From JAGVSR01 sp033765145 (GTDB lineage Bacteria; Pseudomonadota; Alphaproteobacteria; Rhizobiales; Hyphomicrobiaceae): 64,000 nt of DNA. A model generated the notes under the pieces. The model made no database searches, was not told the origin of the DNA, and saw only the letters and a list, made by a program, of their open reading frames with translations. Below are positions 17,279-28,615 of this stretch, piece after piece. Each line of letters begins with the position of its first letter. The stretch's first letter is position 1. The position numbers were made by a program, and so were the translations under genes. Location of the stretch: NCBI GenBank assembly GCA_033765145.1, contig JANRIH010000044.1:124001-188000 (forward strand). Reading direction: 5' to 3'.

Positions 17279-18754
17279 ATGCCCGCAGTACAAGAGACGA
17301 TCGAGCAGGTCCGTAAGATCGACGTCGATCAATACAAGTACGGTTTTGAGACGAACATCGAGACCGTCAAGGCGCCGAAGGGCCTCAATGAGGACATCGT
17401 CCGCTACATCTCCGAACGGAAGAGTGAGCCCGAATGGATGCTCGCATGGCGGCTCGACGCCTACAGGCGCTGGAGGGCCATGACCGAACCCACCTGGGCG
17501 AAGGTCCACTATCCGAAGATTGACTTCGAAGATCTCTATTATTACGCCGCGCCGAAGAGCAGCGAGGGCCCGAAGTCGCTCGACGAGGTCGATCCTGCGA
17601 TCCTCGAAATGTACGAAAAGCTCGGCGTGCCTTTGAAGGAGCGGGAGATCCTCGCCGGCGTCAAGAGCGACAAGCCGAAAGTCGCCGTCGATGCCGTCAT
17701 CGATAGCGTGTCGGTCGTGACGACCTTCAAGGACGAGTTGAGAAAGGCCGGCGTAATCTTCTGCTCGATCTCGGAGGCGCTCCGCGAGCATCCCGACCTC
17801 GTGAAGAAGTACCTCGGCTCGGTCGTGCCGCAGTCGGATAATTTCTACGCGGCGCTCAACTCGGCCGTCTTCTCGGACGGCTCGTTCGTCTACGTGCCCG
17901 AGGGCGTGCGCTGCCCCATGGAGCTTTCGACCTATTTCCGCATCAACGAACGCGAGACCGGCCAGTTCGAGCGCACGCTCATCATCGCGGACAAGGGCGC
18001 TTACGTCTCCTATCTCGAAGGGTGCACGGCGCCGATGCGCGACGAGAACCAGCTTCACGCTGCGGTCGTCGAACTGATCGCGCTCGACGATGCGGAGATC
18101 AAGTATTCGACCGTTCAGAACTGGTATCCGGGCGACAAGAACGGCAAGGGCGGCATCTATAACTTTGTCACCAAGCGAGGCGATTGCCGCGGCCGTGATT
18201 CCAAGATTTCATGGACGCAAGTCGAGACCGGCTCGGCGATCACGTGGAAATATCCGTCCTGCATCCTCAGAGGCGACAACTCGCGCGGCGAGTTCTATTC
18301 GATTGCGGTGTCGAACGGGTATCAGCAGGTCGACAGCGGCACGAAGATGATCCATCTCGGCCGCAACACGTCGAGCCGGATCATCTCCAAGGGCATCGCG
18401 GCGGGGCATTCGCAGAACACCTATCGCGGGCTCGTGTCGGCGCATCGCAAGGCGACGGGTGCTCGCAACTTCACGAACTGCGATTCCCTTCTCATTGGCG
18501 ACAAGTGCGGCGCGCACACGGTGCCCTACATCGAGGCCAAGAACCAGACCGCGCACTTCGAGCATGAGGCGACGACGTCGAAAATCTCGGACGACATGCT
18601 GTTCTACTGCATGCAGCGCGGGCTGTCGCAGGAGGAGGCCGTCGCACTCGTCGTCAACGGGTTCGTCCGCGACGTGCTGCAGCAGCTCCCCATGGAGTTC
18701 CTGGCCGAGACGCAGAAGCTCATCGGGATCAGCCTCGAAGGCTCGGTCGGGTAA
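17279..18754 (+). CDS. sufB: Fe-S cluster scaffold subunit SufB
   Basis: Core scaffold of the SufBC2D complex, which builds iron-sulfur clusters in the cytosol. The 491-residue length is normal. Recognisable segments are SERKSEPEWMLAWRLDAYRR, NFYAALNSAVFSDGSFVYVP, YLEGCTAPMRDENQLHAAVV, the VQNWYPGD segment and NCDSLLIGDKCGAHTVPYIE, which includes the cysteine expected to accept sulfur (homologous to C405 of E. coli SufB). GAGGAG lies 6 bases before the ATG. SufC follows after 29 bases. Confidence 0.97.
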   Translation: MPAVQETIEQVRKIDVDQYKYGFETNIETVKAPKGLNEDIVRYISERKSEPEWMLAWRLDAYRRWRAMTEPTWAKVHYPKIDFEDLYYYAAPKSSEGPKSLDEVDPAILEMYEKLGVPLKEREILAGVKSDKPKVAVDAVIDSVSVVTTFKDELRKAGVIFCSISEALREHPDLVKKYLGSVVPQSDNFYAALNSAVFSDGSFVYVPEGVRCPMELSTYFRINERETGQFERTLIIADKGAYVSYLEGCTAPMRDENQLHAAVVELIALDDAEIKYSTVQNWYPGDKNGKGGIYNFVTKRGDCRGRDSKISWTQVETGSAITWKYPSCILRGDNSRGEFYSIAVSNGYQQVDSGTKMIHLGRNTSSRIISKGIAAGHSQNTYRGLVSAHRKATGARNFTNCDSLLIGDKCGAHTVPYIEAKNQTAHFEHEATTSKISDDMLFYCMQRGLSQEEAVALVVNGFVRDVLQQLPMEFLAETQKLIGISLEGSVG

Positions 18755-18783
18755 TCCATTCAATTCCGTGGAAAGTTCAGAAA

Positions 18784-19539
18784 ATGCTCGAAATCAAGAA
18801 CCTGCACGTGAAGCTCGCGGATGAGGACAAGGTCATCCTCAAGGGCCTCGACCTCGTTGTCCCGAAGGGCGAGGTGCATGCGATCATGGGTCCGAACGGA
18901 TCGGGGAAGTCGACGCTCGCCTACGTGCTCGCCGGTCGTGAGGACTACGAGGTGATCGACGGCGACATCCTCTGGAACGGCGAAAGCATCCTCGAGATGG
19001 AGCCGGACGAGCGGGCCGCGAAGGGTGTCTTCCTCGCATTCCAGTACCCGATGGAGATCCCAGGCGTCGCCGGGCTGACGTTCCTCAGAACGGCGGCAAA
19101 CGCCGTGCGCAAGAAGCGCGGCGAAGCCGAGCTTTCGACGCCTGACTTCATGAAGCTCGTCAAGGCCAAGGCGGCGGCACTCAACATCGATTTCGAGATG
19201 CTGAAGCGGCCGGTCAACGTCGGCTTTTCGGGCGGCGAGAAAAAGCGGTCCGAGATCCTGCAGATGGCGATGCTGGAACCGTCGCTCTGCGTGCTCGACG
19301 AGACGGACTCTGGCCTCGACATCGATGCCTTGAAAGTCGTGTCGGACGGCGTCAACGCACTGCGCGGACCGGATCGCGCGATGCTCGTCATCACGCACTA
19401 CCAGCGGCTCCTCAATCACATCGTGCCAGACAAGGTGCACGTTCTCGCGCATGGCCGCATCCAGCGGACGGGCGGCAAGGAATTGGCGCTCGAACTCGAA
19501 AAGTCGGGCTATGCCGAGTATGCCGGCAAGGCCGCGTGA
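18784..19539 (+). CDS. sufC: Fe-S assembly ATPase SufC
   Basis: ABC-type ATPase that drives conformational change in SufBD. The 251-residue protein has Walker A GPNGSGKSTLAY, the Q-loop in LAFQYPMEIPGV, the SufC-type signature FSGGEKKRSEILQM and Walker B LCVLDETDSGLDIDAL, with the H-loop in VITHYQRLL. It has no membrane partner; it pairs with the adjacent SufB and SufD. Confidence 0.97.
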   Translation: MLEIKNLHVKLADEDKVILKGLDLVVPKGEVHAIMGPNGSGKSTLAYVLAGREDYEVIDGDILWNGESILEMEPDERAAKGVFLAFQYPMEIPGVAGLTFLRTAANAVRKKRGEAELSTPDFMKLVKAKAAALNIDFEMLKRPVNVGFSGGEKKRSEILQMAMLEPSLCVLDETDSGLDIDALKVVSDGVNALRGPDRAMLVITHYQRLLNHIVPDKVHVLAHGRIQRTGGKELALELEKSGYAEYAGKAA

Positions 19540-19578
19540 CAGCGATCGCGCGGGCAACATGACTGAAGGCAGCGAAGC

Positions 19579-20886
19579 ATGACAGTGCAGGTCATCAAGA
19601 CGAAGGCGGAGCAGGCGCTCGCGGCTCGGATCGGATCGCTCTTGGCGAGTTCCGCTCTTTCCCCGGCCGAGAAGCGCGTCCGCGAAGCCGCGTCCTCGGA
19701 GTTCCAGACGCGCGGGTTGCCGAGCCGCCGGATCGAGGAGTGGAAGTTCTCCGATCTCCGCAACTTGCTCAAAGAGGCCGGGAACGATCAGGGCTCGACA
19801 CCGCGCGAGGCGCTCGAGATCGCGCAGCGCCTCGGGTTCGAAGGCGTGGACGCGGACACCTATATCCTGATCGACGGCCGCATGGTGGGACGGCCCGAAG
19901 GACAGGGCGAGCCGGGCGTTCGCGTCGAGCGGCTTGCGGATAGCGTTCGCCACGATCCGGCGGTACTCGGTTTATCGGACGTCTCGACGCTCGACGACGG
20001 TCAAAAGAGCGTACTCGCTCTCAACACCGCGATGGTGACCGATGGCGCGGTCGTCACGATCGCGCCCGGCACGCCGACGACGCGTCCGATCCACATCGTG
20101 CACGTCGGACTCGGCGCGGTCGCGGTCCGGAATATCATAAACGTCGGCGCAGGGTCGCGCGCGACGGTCGTTGAAACGCATGTCGGGGGCGGCGAGGGGC
20201 AGAGGTTCGAGAATGCGGTGACGACCGTAAACCTCGCCGACGGGGCGACGCTCGAGCACCTCTTCCTCATCGAAACCGACCAGGGTAGCGCATACCTCGG
20301 CAATATCATCGCCGCTCTCGGGGCTTCGGCGGTCTACCGGCCGTTCCAGCTTACGTCGGGAGCGGGCCTTCTCCGTCAGCAGGGCACAATCACGTTCGAT
20401 GGCCAGCATGGGTCCTTCGATTTTTCCGCAGCGTCCGTGACGGCCGGGGAGGGACACCAGGACACCACGCTCGTCGTTGATCACAAGGTGCCCCATTGCA
20501 CGAGCCGAGAGCTTTACAAGACGGTGCTCGACGGCACCGCGCGCGGGGTCTTCCAGGGCAAGGTGATCGTCCGTCCTGACGCGCAGAAGACCGACGGCAA
20601 GCAGATGGCGCAGGCGCTCATGCTCTCGGGCGAGGCGGAATTCGATTCGAAGCCGGAGCTCGAGATCTACGCGGACGACGTCATCTGCGGTCACGGGAGC
20701 ACCTCGGCGGAGATCGACCCCGATCTCATTTTCTACTGCCGGTCGCGCGGCATTCCCGAGGCGCAGGCCCGCGCCCTTCTGATCGAGAGCTTCATCGGCG
20801 AAGCGGTCGAGCGTATTGACCATGACGGTCTGCGTGTTGGGGTCATGGCGCGTGCGATGGGTCTCCTTCGCCGATCCGACACGTAA
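19579..20886 (+). CDS. sufD: Fe-S assembly protein SufD
   Basis: Partner of SufB in the scaffold, with a role in iron entry. The 435-residue protein has the SufD N-terminal helical region with GLPSRRIEEWKFSDLRNL, then the right-handed beta-helix and the conserved C-terminal segment DNA for KPELEIYADDVICGHGSTS, which carries the cysteine and histidine typical of SufD (C-G-H). Sits between sufC and sufS in the operon. Confidence 0.95.
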   Translation: MTVQVIKTKAEQALAARIGSLLASSALSPAEKRVREAASSEFQTRGLPSRRIEEWKFSDLRNLLKEAGNDQGSTPREALEIAQRLGFEGVDADTYILIDGRMVGRPEGQGEPGVRVERLADSVRHDPAVLGLSDVSTLDDGQKSVLALNTAMVTDGAVVTIAPGTPTTRPIHIVHVGLGAVAVRNIINVGAGSRATVVETHVGGGEGQRFENAVTTVNLADGATLEHLFLIETDQGSAYLGNIIAALGASAVYRPFQLTSGAGLLRQQGTITFDGQHGSFDFSAASVTAGEGHQDTTLVVDHKVPHCTSRELYKTVLDGTARGVFQGKVIVRPDAQKTDGKQMAQALMLSGEAEFDSKPELEIYADDVICGHGSTSAEIDPDLIFYCRSRGIPEAQARALLIESFIGEAVERIDHDGLRVGVMARAMGLLRRSDT

Positions 20887-20937
20887 TGTGGTAGATTGAG
20901 AAGGTTCGACAGCCGAGGCTTTCGAAAGACGGGACAG

Positions 20938-22212
20938 ATGACGACCAGCGTCACATTCGATCGATCTGACAGCACCCGACGCGGAACGTCCGACGCCTTT
21001 GACGTCGATCGGCTCAGGGCGGATTTTCCGATCCTCTTCAGAGACGTCTACGGCAAGCCGCTCGTCTATCTCGACAACGGCGCTTCCGCGCAGAAGCCTC
21101 TGCCTGTCATCGAGGCGATGGATCACGCGTATCGCTTCGAGTACGCAAACGTGCATCGCGGCCTGCACTATCTGTCGAACACGGCCACGGCCCGGATGGA
21201 GGATGCGCGCGAGACCGCGCGGCGCTTCTTCAATGCCGCTCGCGTCGAGGAGATCATCTTCACGCGCAACGCGACGGACGCGATCAATCTCGTCGCGTCG
21301 TCGTTCGGCGGAATGGTCGTCGGCGAGGGCGACGAGATCGTTCTGTCGCTCATGGAGCACCATTCGAACATCGTGCCCTGGCACTTCCACCGCGAGCGGC
21401 GGGGCGCAGTGCTCAAGTGGATTCCGATATCGGATTCGGGCGAGCTGCTGATGGATCAGTTCGAGCGACTGCTCGGACCGAAGACGAAGATCGTCGCCGT
21501 CACGCACATGTCGAACGTGCTCGGCACCATCAATCCGATCAAGGAGATCTGCCGGATCGCGCATCTGCGTGGCATTGCGGTTCTGGTCGATGGGAGCCAG
21601 GCCGCGGTGCATCAGGCGGTCGATGTCCGGGACCTCGACTGCGACTTCTACGTGGCGACCGGTCACAAGCTCTACGGGCCGTCGGGCATCGGCCTCCTCT
21701 ATGCCAAGAAGGCGCATCTCGATGCAATGCCCCCGTTCGAGGGCGGCGGCGAAATGATCGAGACGGTGGCCGTCGATCGGATCACCTACGCGACCACACC
21801 GCACAAGTTCGAGGCCGGAACTCCGCCGATCGTAGAGACGGTGGGCCTCGGCGCTGCGCTCCAATACATGATGCAGGTGGGCCGCGATCGCGTCGCCGCG
21901 CACGAAAAAATCGTTTCCGACTATGCGCACGCCCGCATGAGCGAGCTGCCGTGGATCACGATCTACGGCCGCGCCCCAGGCAAGGGCGCCATCCTGTCGT
22001 TCAACGTCGAGGGCCTGCATCCGCACGACGTTTCGACGATCATCGACCGGTCGGGCATCGCGATCCGGGCCGGGCATCACTGCGCGCAGCCTTTGATGGC
22101 GCGGCTCGGCGTGTCGGCGACGTGTCGCGCGTCTTTCGCGATGTACAACACGACGGCCGAAGTCGATGCACTTCTCGCTGCGCTCGAAAAGGCGCGGACA
22201 CTCTTTGCGTGA
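20938..22212 (+). CDS. sufS: Cysteine desulfurase SufS (group II)
   Basis: PLP-dependent desulfurase that supplies sulfur to the SUF scaffold. The 424-residue protein has VYLDNGASAQKPLPVIEAM, MEHHSNIVPWH, the PLP lysine in FYVATGHKLYGPSGIGLLY and the group II catalytic loop GIAIRAGHHCAQPLM with its cysteine. The start MTTSVTFDRSDS at 20938 has GGGAC just upstream; an ATG at 20896 adds 14 residues. Group II desulfurases usually need SufE or SufU as a sulfur acceptor; neither gene is in the window. Confidence 0.96.
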   Translation: MTTSVTFDRSDSTRRGTSDAFDVDRLRADFPILFRDVYGKPLVYLDNGASAQKPLPVIEAMDHAYRFEYANVHRGLHYLSNTATARMEDARETARRFFNAARVEEIIFTRNATDAINLVASSFGGMVVGEGDEIVLSLMEHHSNIVPWHFHRERRGAVLKWIPISDSGELLMDQFERLLGPKTKIVAVTHMSNVLGTINPIKEICRIAHLRGIAVLVDGSQAAVHQAVDVRDLDCDFYVATGHKLYGPSGIGLLYAKKAHLDAMPPFEGGGEMIETVAVDRITYATTPHKFEAGTPPIVETVGLGAALQYMMQVGRDRVAAHEKIVSDYAHARMSELPWITIYGRAPGKGAILSFNVEGLHPHDVSTIIDRSGIAIRAGHHCAQPLMARLGVSATCRASFAMYNTTAEVDALLAALEKARTLFA

Positions 22213-22253
22213 TCGGTAGCGCTAACGCGCAACGGGCTAGTGGAGCAAATGCG

Positions 22254-22715
22254 ATGGATGATGTGAAGGCCAGGGACACGGACAGCGGCGCGATCGACGG
22301 CGGCGCTGACGTGGCTGCCGCCGATGTCGTCCTGTCTCCTCGCCCCGCCCCTCCGACGCTTGCGGAGGGCGGTACGCCCGTCGAAGGATCGCTCCTCTCC
22401 CAGGAGGAACTTGACGTCATGACCGCCGACATCGTCTCGGCGCTGAAGTCGGTCTATGATCCTGAGATCCCAGCGGATATCTATGAACTCGGTCTCATCT
22501 ACCGGATCGACATCTCTGACAATCGCGAGGTGACGATCGAGATGACGCTGACCGCACCCGGTTGCCCGGTCGCGGGGGAGATGCCGATTTGGGTCGAGAA
22601 CGCCGTCAACTCGGTTCCCGGTGTTTCGGGTACGAAGGTCAACCTCACCTTCGATCCGCCCTGGGACCAGAGCCGCATGTCGGACGAGGCGCGGCTCGCA
22701 ATCGGCATGTTCTGA
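22254..22715 (+). CDS. sufT: SUF system Fe-S assembly protein SufT (MIP18/DUF59 family)
   Basis: A 153-residue protein. After a disordered Asp/Ala/Pro-rich N-terminus of about 50 residues comes the DUF59 core: LKSVYDPEIPADIYELGLIY, then MTLTAPGCPVAGEMP with the conserved cysteine, and NLTFDPPWDQSRMSDEARL. SufT-type proteins help mature Fe-S proteins when demand is high. ATG at 22254 is preceded by TGGAGCAAA. An open frame extends upstream through sufS in another frame and is not real. Confidence 0.93.
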   Translation: MDDVKARDTDSGAIDGGADVAAADVVLSPRPAPPTLAEGGTPVEGSLLSQEELDVMTADIVSALKSVYDPEIPADIYELGLIYRIDISDNREVTIEMTLTAPGCPVAGEMPIWVENAVNSVPGVSGTKVNLTFDPPWDQSRMSDEARLAIGMF

Positions 22716-22838
22716 AGGGAAGGCACGCAAGACAGCGGCTTTGGAATTTTGCGGTGTCCCCGACTGCGCCGTCGTCGGCCGTCATGGGCTCGTGGGCATT
22801 CACGTTCTTGGATGGGTCTCGTAACCAGTCGCGAGCAT

Positions 22839-22847
22839 TGCTATATT
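22839..22847 (+). promoter_or_regulatory. Possible extended -10 promoter in front of sufA
   Basis: TG-C-TATATT fits the extended -10 pattern TGnTATAAT at 8 of 9 positions, in a 173-base gap between sufT and sufA, about 40 bases before the sufA ATG. No good -35 is present, which extended -10 promoters can do without. It may give sufA its own start of transcription. Confidence 0.4.
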
Positions 22848-22888
22848 ATCACAAATCGCCCTCGGCTTTGAACCAGGATCGACCACTG

Positions 22889-23290
22889 ATGAATGCCACG
22901 ACGCCCCGCCGTCCCAAGCCTGCCGTCCTCACCCTGACGCCCGCGGCCGTCACGCGCGTCAAAGCGCTCATGGCTCAGAAAGGCGTTGTGGCGGGCGGGC
23001 TCAAGGTCGGCGTCAAGAAGGGCGGCTGCGCGGGCATGGAATACACCATGACGTGGACTGACAGCGTCGGGCGGCTCGACGAAGTCGTCGAGGTGGACGG
23101 CGCGCGGGTCATCATCGACCCCTCTGCCATTCTTTACCTCATCGGTACGGAAATGGACTTCAAGACCGACAAGCTCTCGAGCCAGTTTGTGTTCCACAAC
23201 CCGAACCAGAAGAGCGCGTGCGGGTGTGGCGAGAGCGTGGAACTTGTTCCGTCCAAGGCTGTCACAGCAACCGAGACGTCGGGACCGTAG
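22889..23290 (+). CDS. sufA: A-type Fe-S carrier protein SufA
   Basis: Carries assembled clusters to target proteins. The 133-residue protein has the A-type fold LTLTPAAVTRVKALM and the three conserved cysteines: one in KKGGCAGMEYTM and two in the C-terminal KSACGCGESVEL. The ATG at 22889 gives the usual N-terminus; the frame runs back to 22562 without family resemblance. Set slightly apart from the rest of the operon by 173 bases. Confidence 0.94.
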   Translation: MNATTPRRPKPAVLTLTPAAVTRVKALMAQKGVVAGGLKVGVKKGGCAGMEYTMTWTDSVGRLDEVVEVDGARVIIDPSAILYLIGTEMDFKTDKLSSQFVFHNPNQKSACGCGESVELVPSKAVTATETSGP

Positions 23291-23341
23291 TATGCGCTCA
23301 GGACTGCGTCGCGCTCGGCGTGCCGTCATCCGAAGGTGATC

Positions 23342-23725
23342 ATGACCGCGAGCGCGGCCTATCTCGAACTCGTAGCGGACGTGCTCCGGCCGTCGGGCTC
23401 CGTCGTCGTCCGGCGCATGTTCGGCGGAGCCGGCATCTACCGCAACGGGCTCATGTTCGCGCTCGTCGCCGACGACGTGCTCTATCTCAAATTCGATACC
23501 CAGACGGCCGAGCACTTCGCCGGGGAAGGCCTAGAGCCATTCGTCTACGAGAAGGACGGAAGGCAGGTCGCGATGTCCTATCGCCGCGCGCCGGAGCGGG
23601 TTTTCGAGGACCCGGATGAAGCTCTCCTCTGGGCCCGGCGGGCCTTCGATGCGGCCATCCGTTCAGCCGCGCCGAAGATCCGTCCGCGGCGGCAGCCGGG
23701 CCGGCGCGGACTCAACGCGCGCTAG
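23342..23725 (+). CDS. TfoX/Sxy N-terminal domain protein
   Basis: A 127-residue protein consisting of a TfoX N-terminal domain: VVRRMFGGAGIYRNGLMFAL, LYLKFDTQT and MSYRRAPERVFEDPDEALLW. The C-terminal TfoX domain and long competence-regulator form are absent, as is common in alphaproteobacteria, where the short proteins have no proven role. ATG 23342 has GAAGG at short distance; a GTG at 23336 is also in frame. The C-terminus is Arg/Pro-rich. Follows sufA by about 50 bases, so it may be read from the suf operon. Confidence 0.85.
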   Translation: MTASAAYLELVADVLRPSGSVVVRRMFGGAGIYRNGLMFALVADDVLYLKFDTQTAEHFAGEGLEPFVYEKDGRQVAMSYRRAPERVFEDPDEALLWARRAFDAAIRSAAPKIRPRRQPGRRGLNAR

Positions 23726-23780
23726 CCCGACACGCCGCCCTTGACACGCATTCCCATGGACGCAGAGCGAACCTGGGCGC

Positions 23781-25499
<1,719 letters not shown>

Positions 25500-25763
25500 A
25501 AATGCTCACTCCGGATGCGTCATGGGATCACGCGTGCGTTGCCTCGGACCGCAGTGCGGACCGAGTGCTCGCGTTCGAACGAGGCGCAGGGGGAGTTCAG
25601 GTGCCGGTAATCAGGCTAAAAGCCGGAGCCTTAAGGCTCGAAAAAGGATCAATGAATCGATCCCCTGCGCTCGAGCATGCGGTGAGTGACACGATCCGGT
25701 TGGAAATGCAAGGGAAAGTGGGTCGTTTGCGGTGGATGGATCGTCGCGGACGCGGAACTTGCT

Positions 25764-27788
25764 TCAAATATCCAAGTCCTTCGCGAACGCGGCGCGGTCC
25801 TGGATGAAGCGGAAGCGGGCTTCGGGCTTCGAGCCCATGAGCGCGTTCACAGTGTCTGAGAGCGCGCTCTTGTCGCCTTCGCCGATCTCGACTTTCAGCA
25901 GCATCCGGCGGCGCGGGTCCATGGTCGTGAGCTTCAGGTCCTTGAAGTCCATCTCGCCCAGGCCTTTGAAGCGCGTGACTTCGGGCTTCCTGCCCTTGAA
26001 GCGCGTCGCGATGATGTCGTCGCGTTCGGCCTCGTTCCGCGCATAGGCGACGTCGGCCTTGTGGGCGACCTTGTAGAGCGGGGGAACGGCGAGGAAGAGG
26101 TGCCCGTTCTCGATGAGCTCCGGCATCTCCTGGTAGAAAAACGTGATCAGCAGCGAAGCGATGTGGGCGCCGTCGACGTCCGCGTCGGTCATGACGATCA
26201 CGCGCTCGTAGCGGAGGTCCTCGTCGCGGTACTTCGACCCCGTCCCGACGCCGAGCGCCTGAATGAGATCGGACAGCAACTGGTTCTGTGAGAGCTTGGC
26301 GGACGAGGCGTTGGCGACGTTCAGAATTTTTCCGCGCAAGGGCAGGATCGCCTGGGTCTCGCGATCGCGCGCGCTCTTGGCGGAGCCGCCGGCGCTGTCA
26401 CCTTCGACGATGAAGATTTCCGTGCCGGCTGCCTGCTGGATCGAGCAGTCGGCGAGCTTGCCGGGGAGGCGGAGTTTCCGCGTCGCGGACTGGCGGGAGA
26501 CTTCCTTCTCCCGCTTGCGCTTCAAGCGGTCCTCGGCCTGTTCGATCGCCCATTCGAGCAGCTTCTGTGCCTGCTGAGGGCTATCCGCGAGCCAGTGGTC
26601 GAAGGCGTCTTTGACGGCATTCTCGACGATGCGTCCGGCTTCGACGGTCGCGAGCTTGTCCTTCGTCTGGCCCTGGAACTCGGGCTCGCGGATGAAGACG
26701 GAGAGCATCGCGGCAGCCGTGCCCATCACGTCGTCGGCCGTCACTTGCTGGGCCTTCTTGTTGCCGACGCGTTCGCCGAATTCGCGCAGGGACTTCGAGA
26801 GTGCCGAGCGGAAACCGTTCTCGTGCGTGCCGCCTTCGCCGGTCGGGATCGTATTGCAATAGGAACGGCAGAAGCCGTCTTCATTGGCGATCCACGAGAC
26901 GGCCCATTCGACCGAGCCGTGCTTGCCGTCCTTCTCGACATTGCCGGCGAAGACATCCTTGGTGACGAGTGTCAGGCCGTCGATCTCCGAGAGAAGATAA
27001 TCCTTCAAGCCTCCGGGGAAGTGGAACACGGCCTCGGCGGGCGTGTCGTCGGTGATGAGGGAGGGGTCGCAGCTCCAGCGGATCTCGACGCCGCCGAAGA
27101 GATACGCCTTCGAGCGGGCCATCTTCAGGAGCCGCGCGGGCTTGAAGGTCGCGCCCTTGCCGAAGATCATCGCGTCGGGCTTGAAGCGGACTTTCGTGCC
27201 GCGGCGGTTCATGACGGGCCCGAGCTTCTCGAGCTTTGTTTCGGGAAGCCCACGCGAGAAGATCATGCGGTAGAGCTGCTTGTCGCGCGCAACCTCGACT
27301 TCGCAGGTTTCGGAAAGCGCGTTAACGACCGAGACGCCGACGCCATGCAGGCCGCCCGAGGTCTGATAGGCCTTGCCGTCGAACTTGCCGCCCGCGTGGA
27401 GCGTGCACATGATGACTTCGAGCGCGCTCTTCTTCGGGAACTTCGGATGTGGGTCGACGGGAATGCCGCGGCCGTTGTCGGTGACGGAGAGGAACCCGTC
27501 CGCATCGAGCCGCACCTCGATGAATGTCGCGTGCCCCGCGACCGCCTCGTCCATGGAATTGTCGATCACTTCGGCGAAGAGGTGATGGAGAGCTTTCTCG
27601 TCGGTGCCGCCAATGTACATGCCGGGGCGTCGGCGGACGGGTTCGAGCCCCTCCAGCACCTCGATGTCGGCGGCGGTGTAGCTTTCGGCGGCATCGCCCG
27701 CCTTCCGGCGCACGGCTTTATCGGTCATCGCGGTCTCAAGTCTCTCGAAGAGATCGTGCTGCGGCAGCTCGCGGGCATTTCCGGCCAT
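25764..27788 (-). CDS. parE: DNA topoisomerase IV subunit B
   Basis: ATPase subunit of the enzyme that separates linked daughter chromosomes. The 674-residue protein has GHKL motifs EVIDNSMDEAVAGH, VTDNGRGIPVD and GGLHGVGVSVVNALS, and the TOPRIM motifs EGDSAGGSAKSARDR, PLRGKILNV and DADVDGAHIASLL. The N-terminus with HDLFERLE and the lack of the GyrB insert favour ParE over GyrB. Two starts (27788 or MTDKAVRR at 27728) are possible. The 264-base gap to the helicase gene on its left holds a small hairpin (GAGCC-ttaa-GGCTC, near 25626-25639). Confidence 0.95.
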   Translation of the reverse strand: MAGNARELPQHDLFERLETAMTDKAVRRKAGDAAESYTAADIEVLEGLEPVRRRPGMYIGGTDEKALHHLFAEVIDNSMDEAVAGHATFIEVRLDADGFLSVTDNGRGIPVDPHPKFPKKSALEVIMCTLHAGGKFDGKAYQTSGGLHGVGVSVVNALSETCEVEVARDKQLYRMIFSRGLPETKLEKLGPVMNRRGTKVRFKPDAMIFGKGATFKPARLLKMARSKAYLFGGVEIRWSCDPSLITDDTPAEAVFHFPGGLKDYLLSEIDGLTLVTKDVFAGNVEKDGKHGSVEWAVSWIANEDGFCRSYCNTIPTGEGGTHENGFRSALSKSLREFGERVGNKKAQQVTADDVMGTAAAMLSVFIREPEFQGQTKDKLATVEAGRIVENAVKDAFDHWLADSPQQAQKLLEWAIEQAEDRLKRKREKEVSRQSATRKLRLPGKLADCSIQQAAGTEIFIVEGDSAGGSAKSARDRETQAILPLRGKILNVANASSAKLSQNQLLSDLIQALGVGTGSKYRDEDLRYERVIVMTDADVDGAHIASLLITFFYQEMPELIENGHLFLAVPPLYKVAHKADVAYARNEAERDDIIATRFKGRKPEVTRFKGLGEMDFKDLKLTTMDPRRRMLLKVEIGEGDKSALSDTVNALMGSKPEARFRFIQDRAAFAKDLDI

Positions 27789-27957
27789 GCTCCGGTCTCC
27801 TCATCGCAGAGGGCACGTTTCCGGCGGCGGACGGAGAACAGCGCGCACGCCCGAATCTCGGGGAAGCGTCTTGCAGTGAGGTCGCACGAAGGGGGCGGAA
27901 TTGGCAACTGTGGCCTGTGAGGCACGGGCCGGGGATCCGATGGCCGGCAGAGCAGGA

Positions 27958-28590
27958 TCAGGCTCCCGGCCACGACATAAGGACTTGATTTATCCCGATG
28001 ACCGCGAGCGTCAGCGCGGCCGTCCGAAGAAGCCGGGCGTGGAAGACGCGCTGGCCCAGGGCGTCGCCGACAATGTAGCCGGCGGTTGCGATCAAGGCGA
28101 ACGCATACTTTCCGGCGTCCTCACTGCCCATGATCAGCAGCGCTTTGGATTCGGATGTGGGATCGTGGCCAAAAATGAATGCCGTGAGCATCGCGGCGAA
28201 CGCGATGCCGCTCGGCCACGTCGCGCCCTCGAGCATTTGCCAATGCGGATCGAAGGGTGGCCCGCCCGAGAGCCGGTTGGCGACATTCGCCCCGAGCCCG
28301 ATCATGGCGACGAAGACGGCGTACGCCAGCGCGGCGGCGATATGGGGATGGGGCTCGATCCCGACGAGGCGGAACGGCGGCTCGATGGCGATGGCCGTCG
28401 TCTCACGCCAGAATTGGAGGAGATCCGCGATGGCCGGCACCATCGGGATCGCGCCCGCGACCTGGGCGAGAACGGTCAGGGACGTGCCGACGACACCCGT
28501 CAGCGCAATCGCTTCTCGTGTGAGCCATGTGCCCACGCGTCCGAGGCTTGTCTGTGTCTTCGGCGCGGATGCGGGCATGGCGGCCTTCAT
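27958..28590 (-). CDS. Multi-pass membrane protein, unknown
   Basis: A 210-residue protein with about five hydrophobic segments: near residues 28-53 (ALTGVVGTSLTVLAQVAGA), 84-105 (IAAALAYAVFVAMIGLGANV), 126-142 (GIAFAAMLTAFIFG), 160-178 (KYAFALIATAGYIVGDALG) and 190-207 (AALTLAVIGINQVLMSW). I do not recognise a family. It lies between pirin and parE, all leftward. The hydrophobic pattern and lack of a competing frame make it a credible gene. Confidence 0.65.
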   Translation of the reverse strand: MKAAMPASAPKTQTSLGRVGTWLTREAIALTGVVGTSLTVLAQVAGAIPMVPAIADLLQFWRETTAIAIEPPFRLVGIEPHPHIAAALAYAVFVAMIGLGANVANRLSGGPPFDPHWQMLEGATWPSGIAFAAMLTAFIFGHDPTSESKALLIMGSEDAGKYAFALIATAGYIVGDALGQRVFHARLLRTAALTLAVIGINQVLMSWPGA

Positions 28591-28615
28591 CGTGCTCGGG
28601 TGTGGTCAGGCGGCT

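Noticed and set aside
19972..22080. A 702-codon open frame on the minus strand across sufD-sufS
   Set aside because: It is exactly antisense to two well-identified genes; the translation is Arg/Asp/His-rich with no family resemblance, as expected for the shadow frame of G+C-rich genes.
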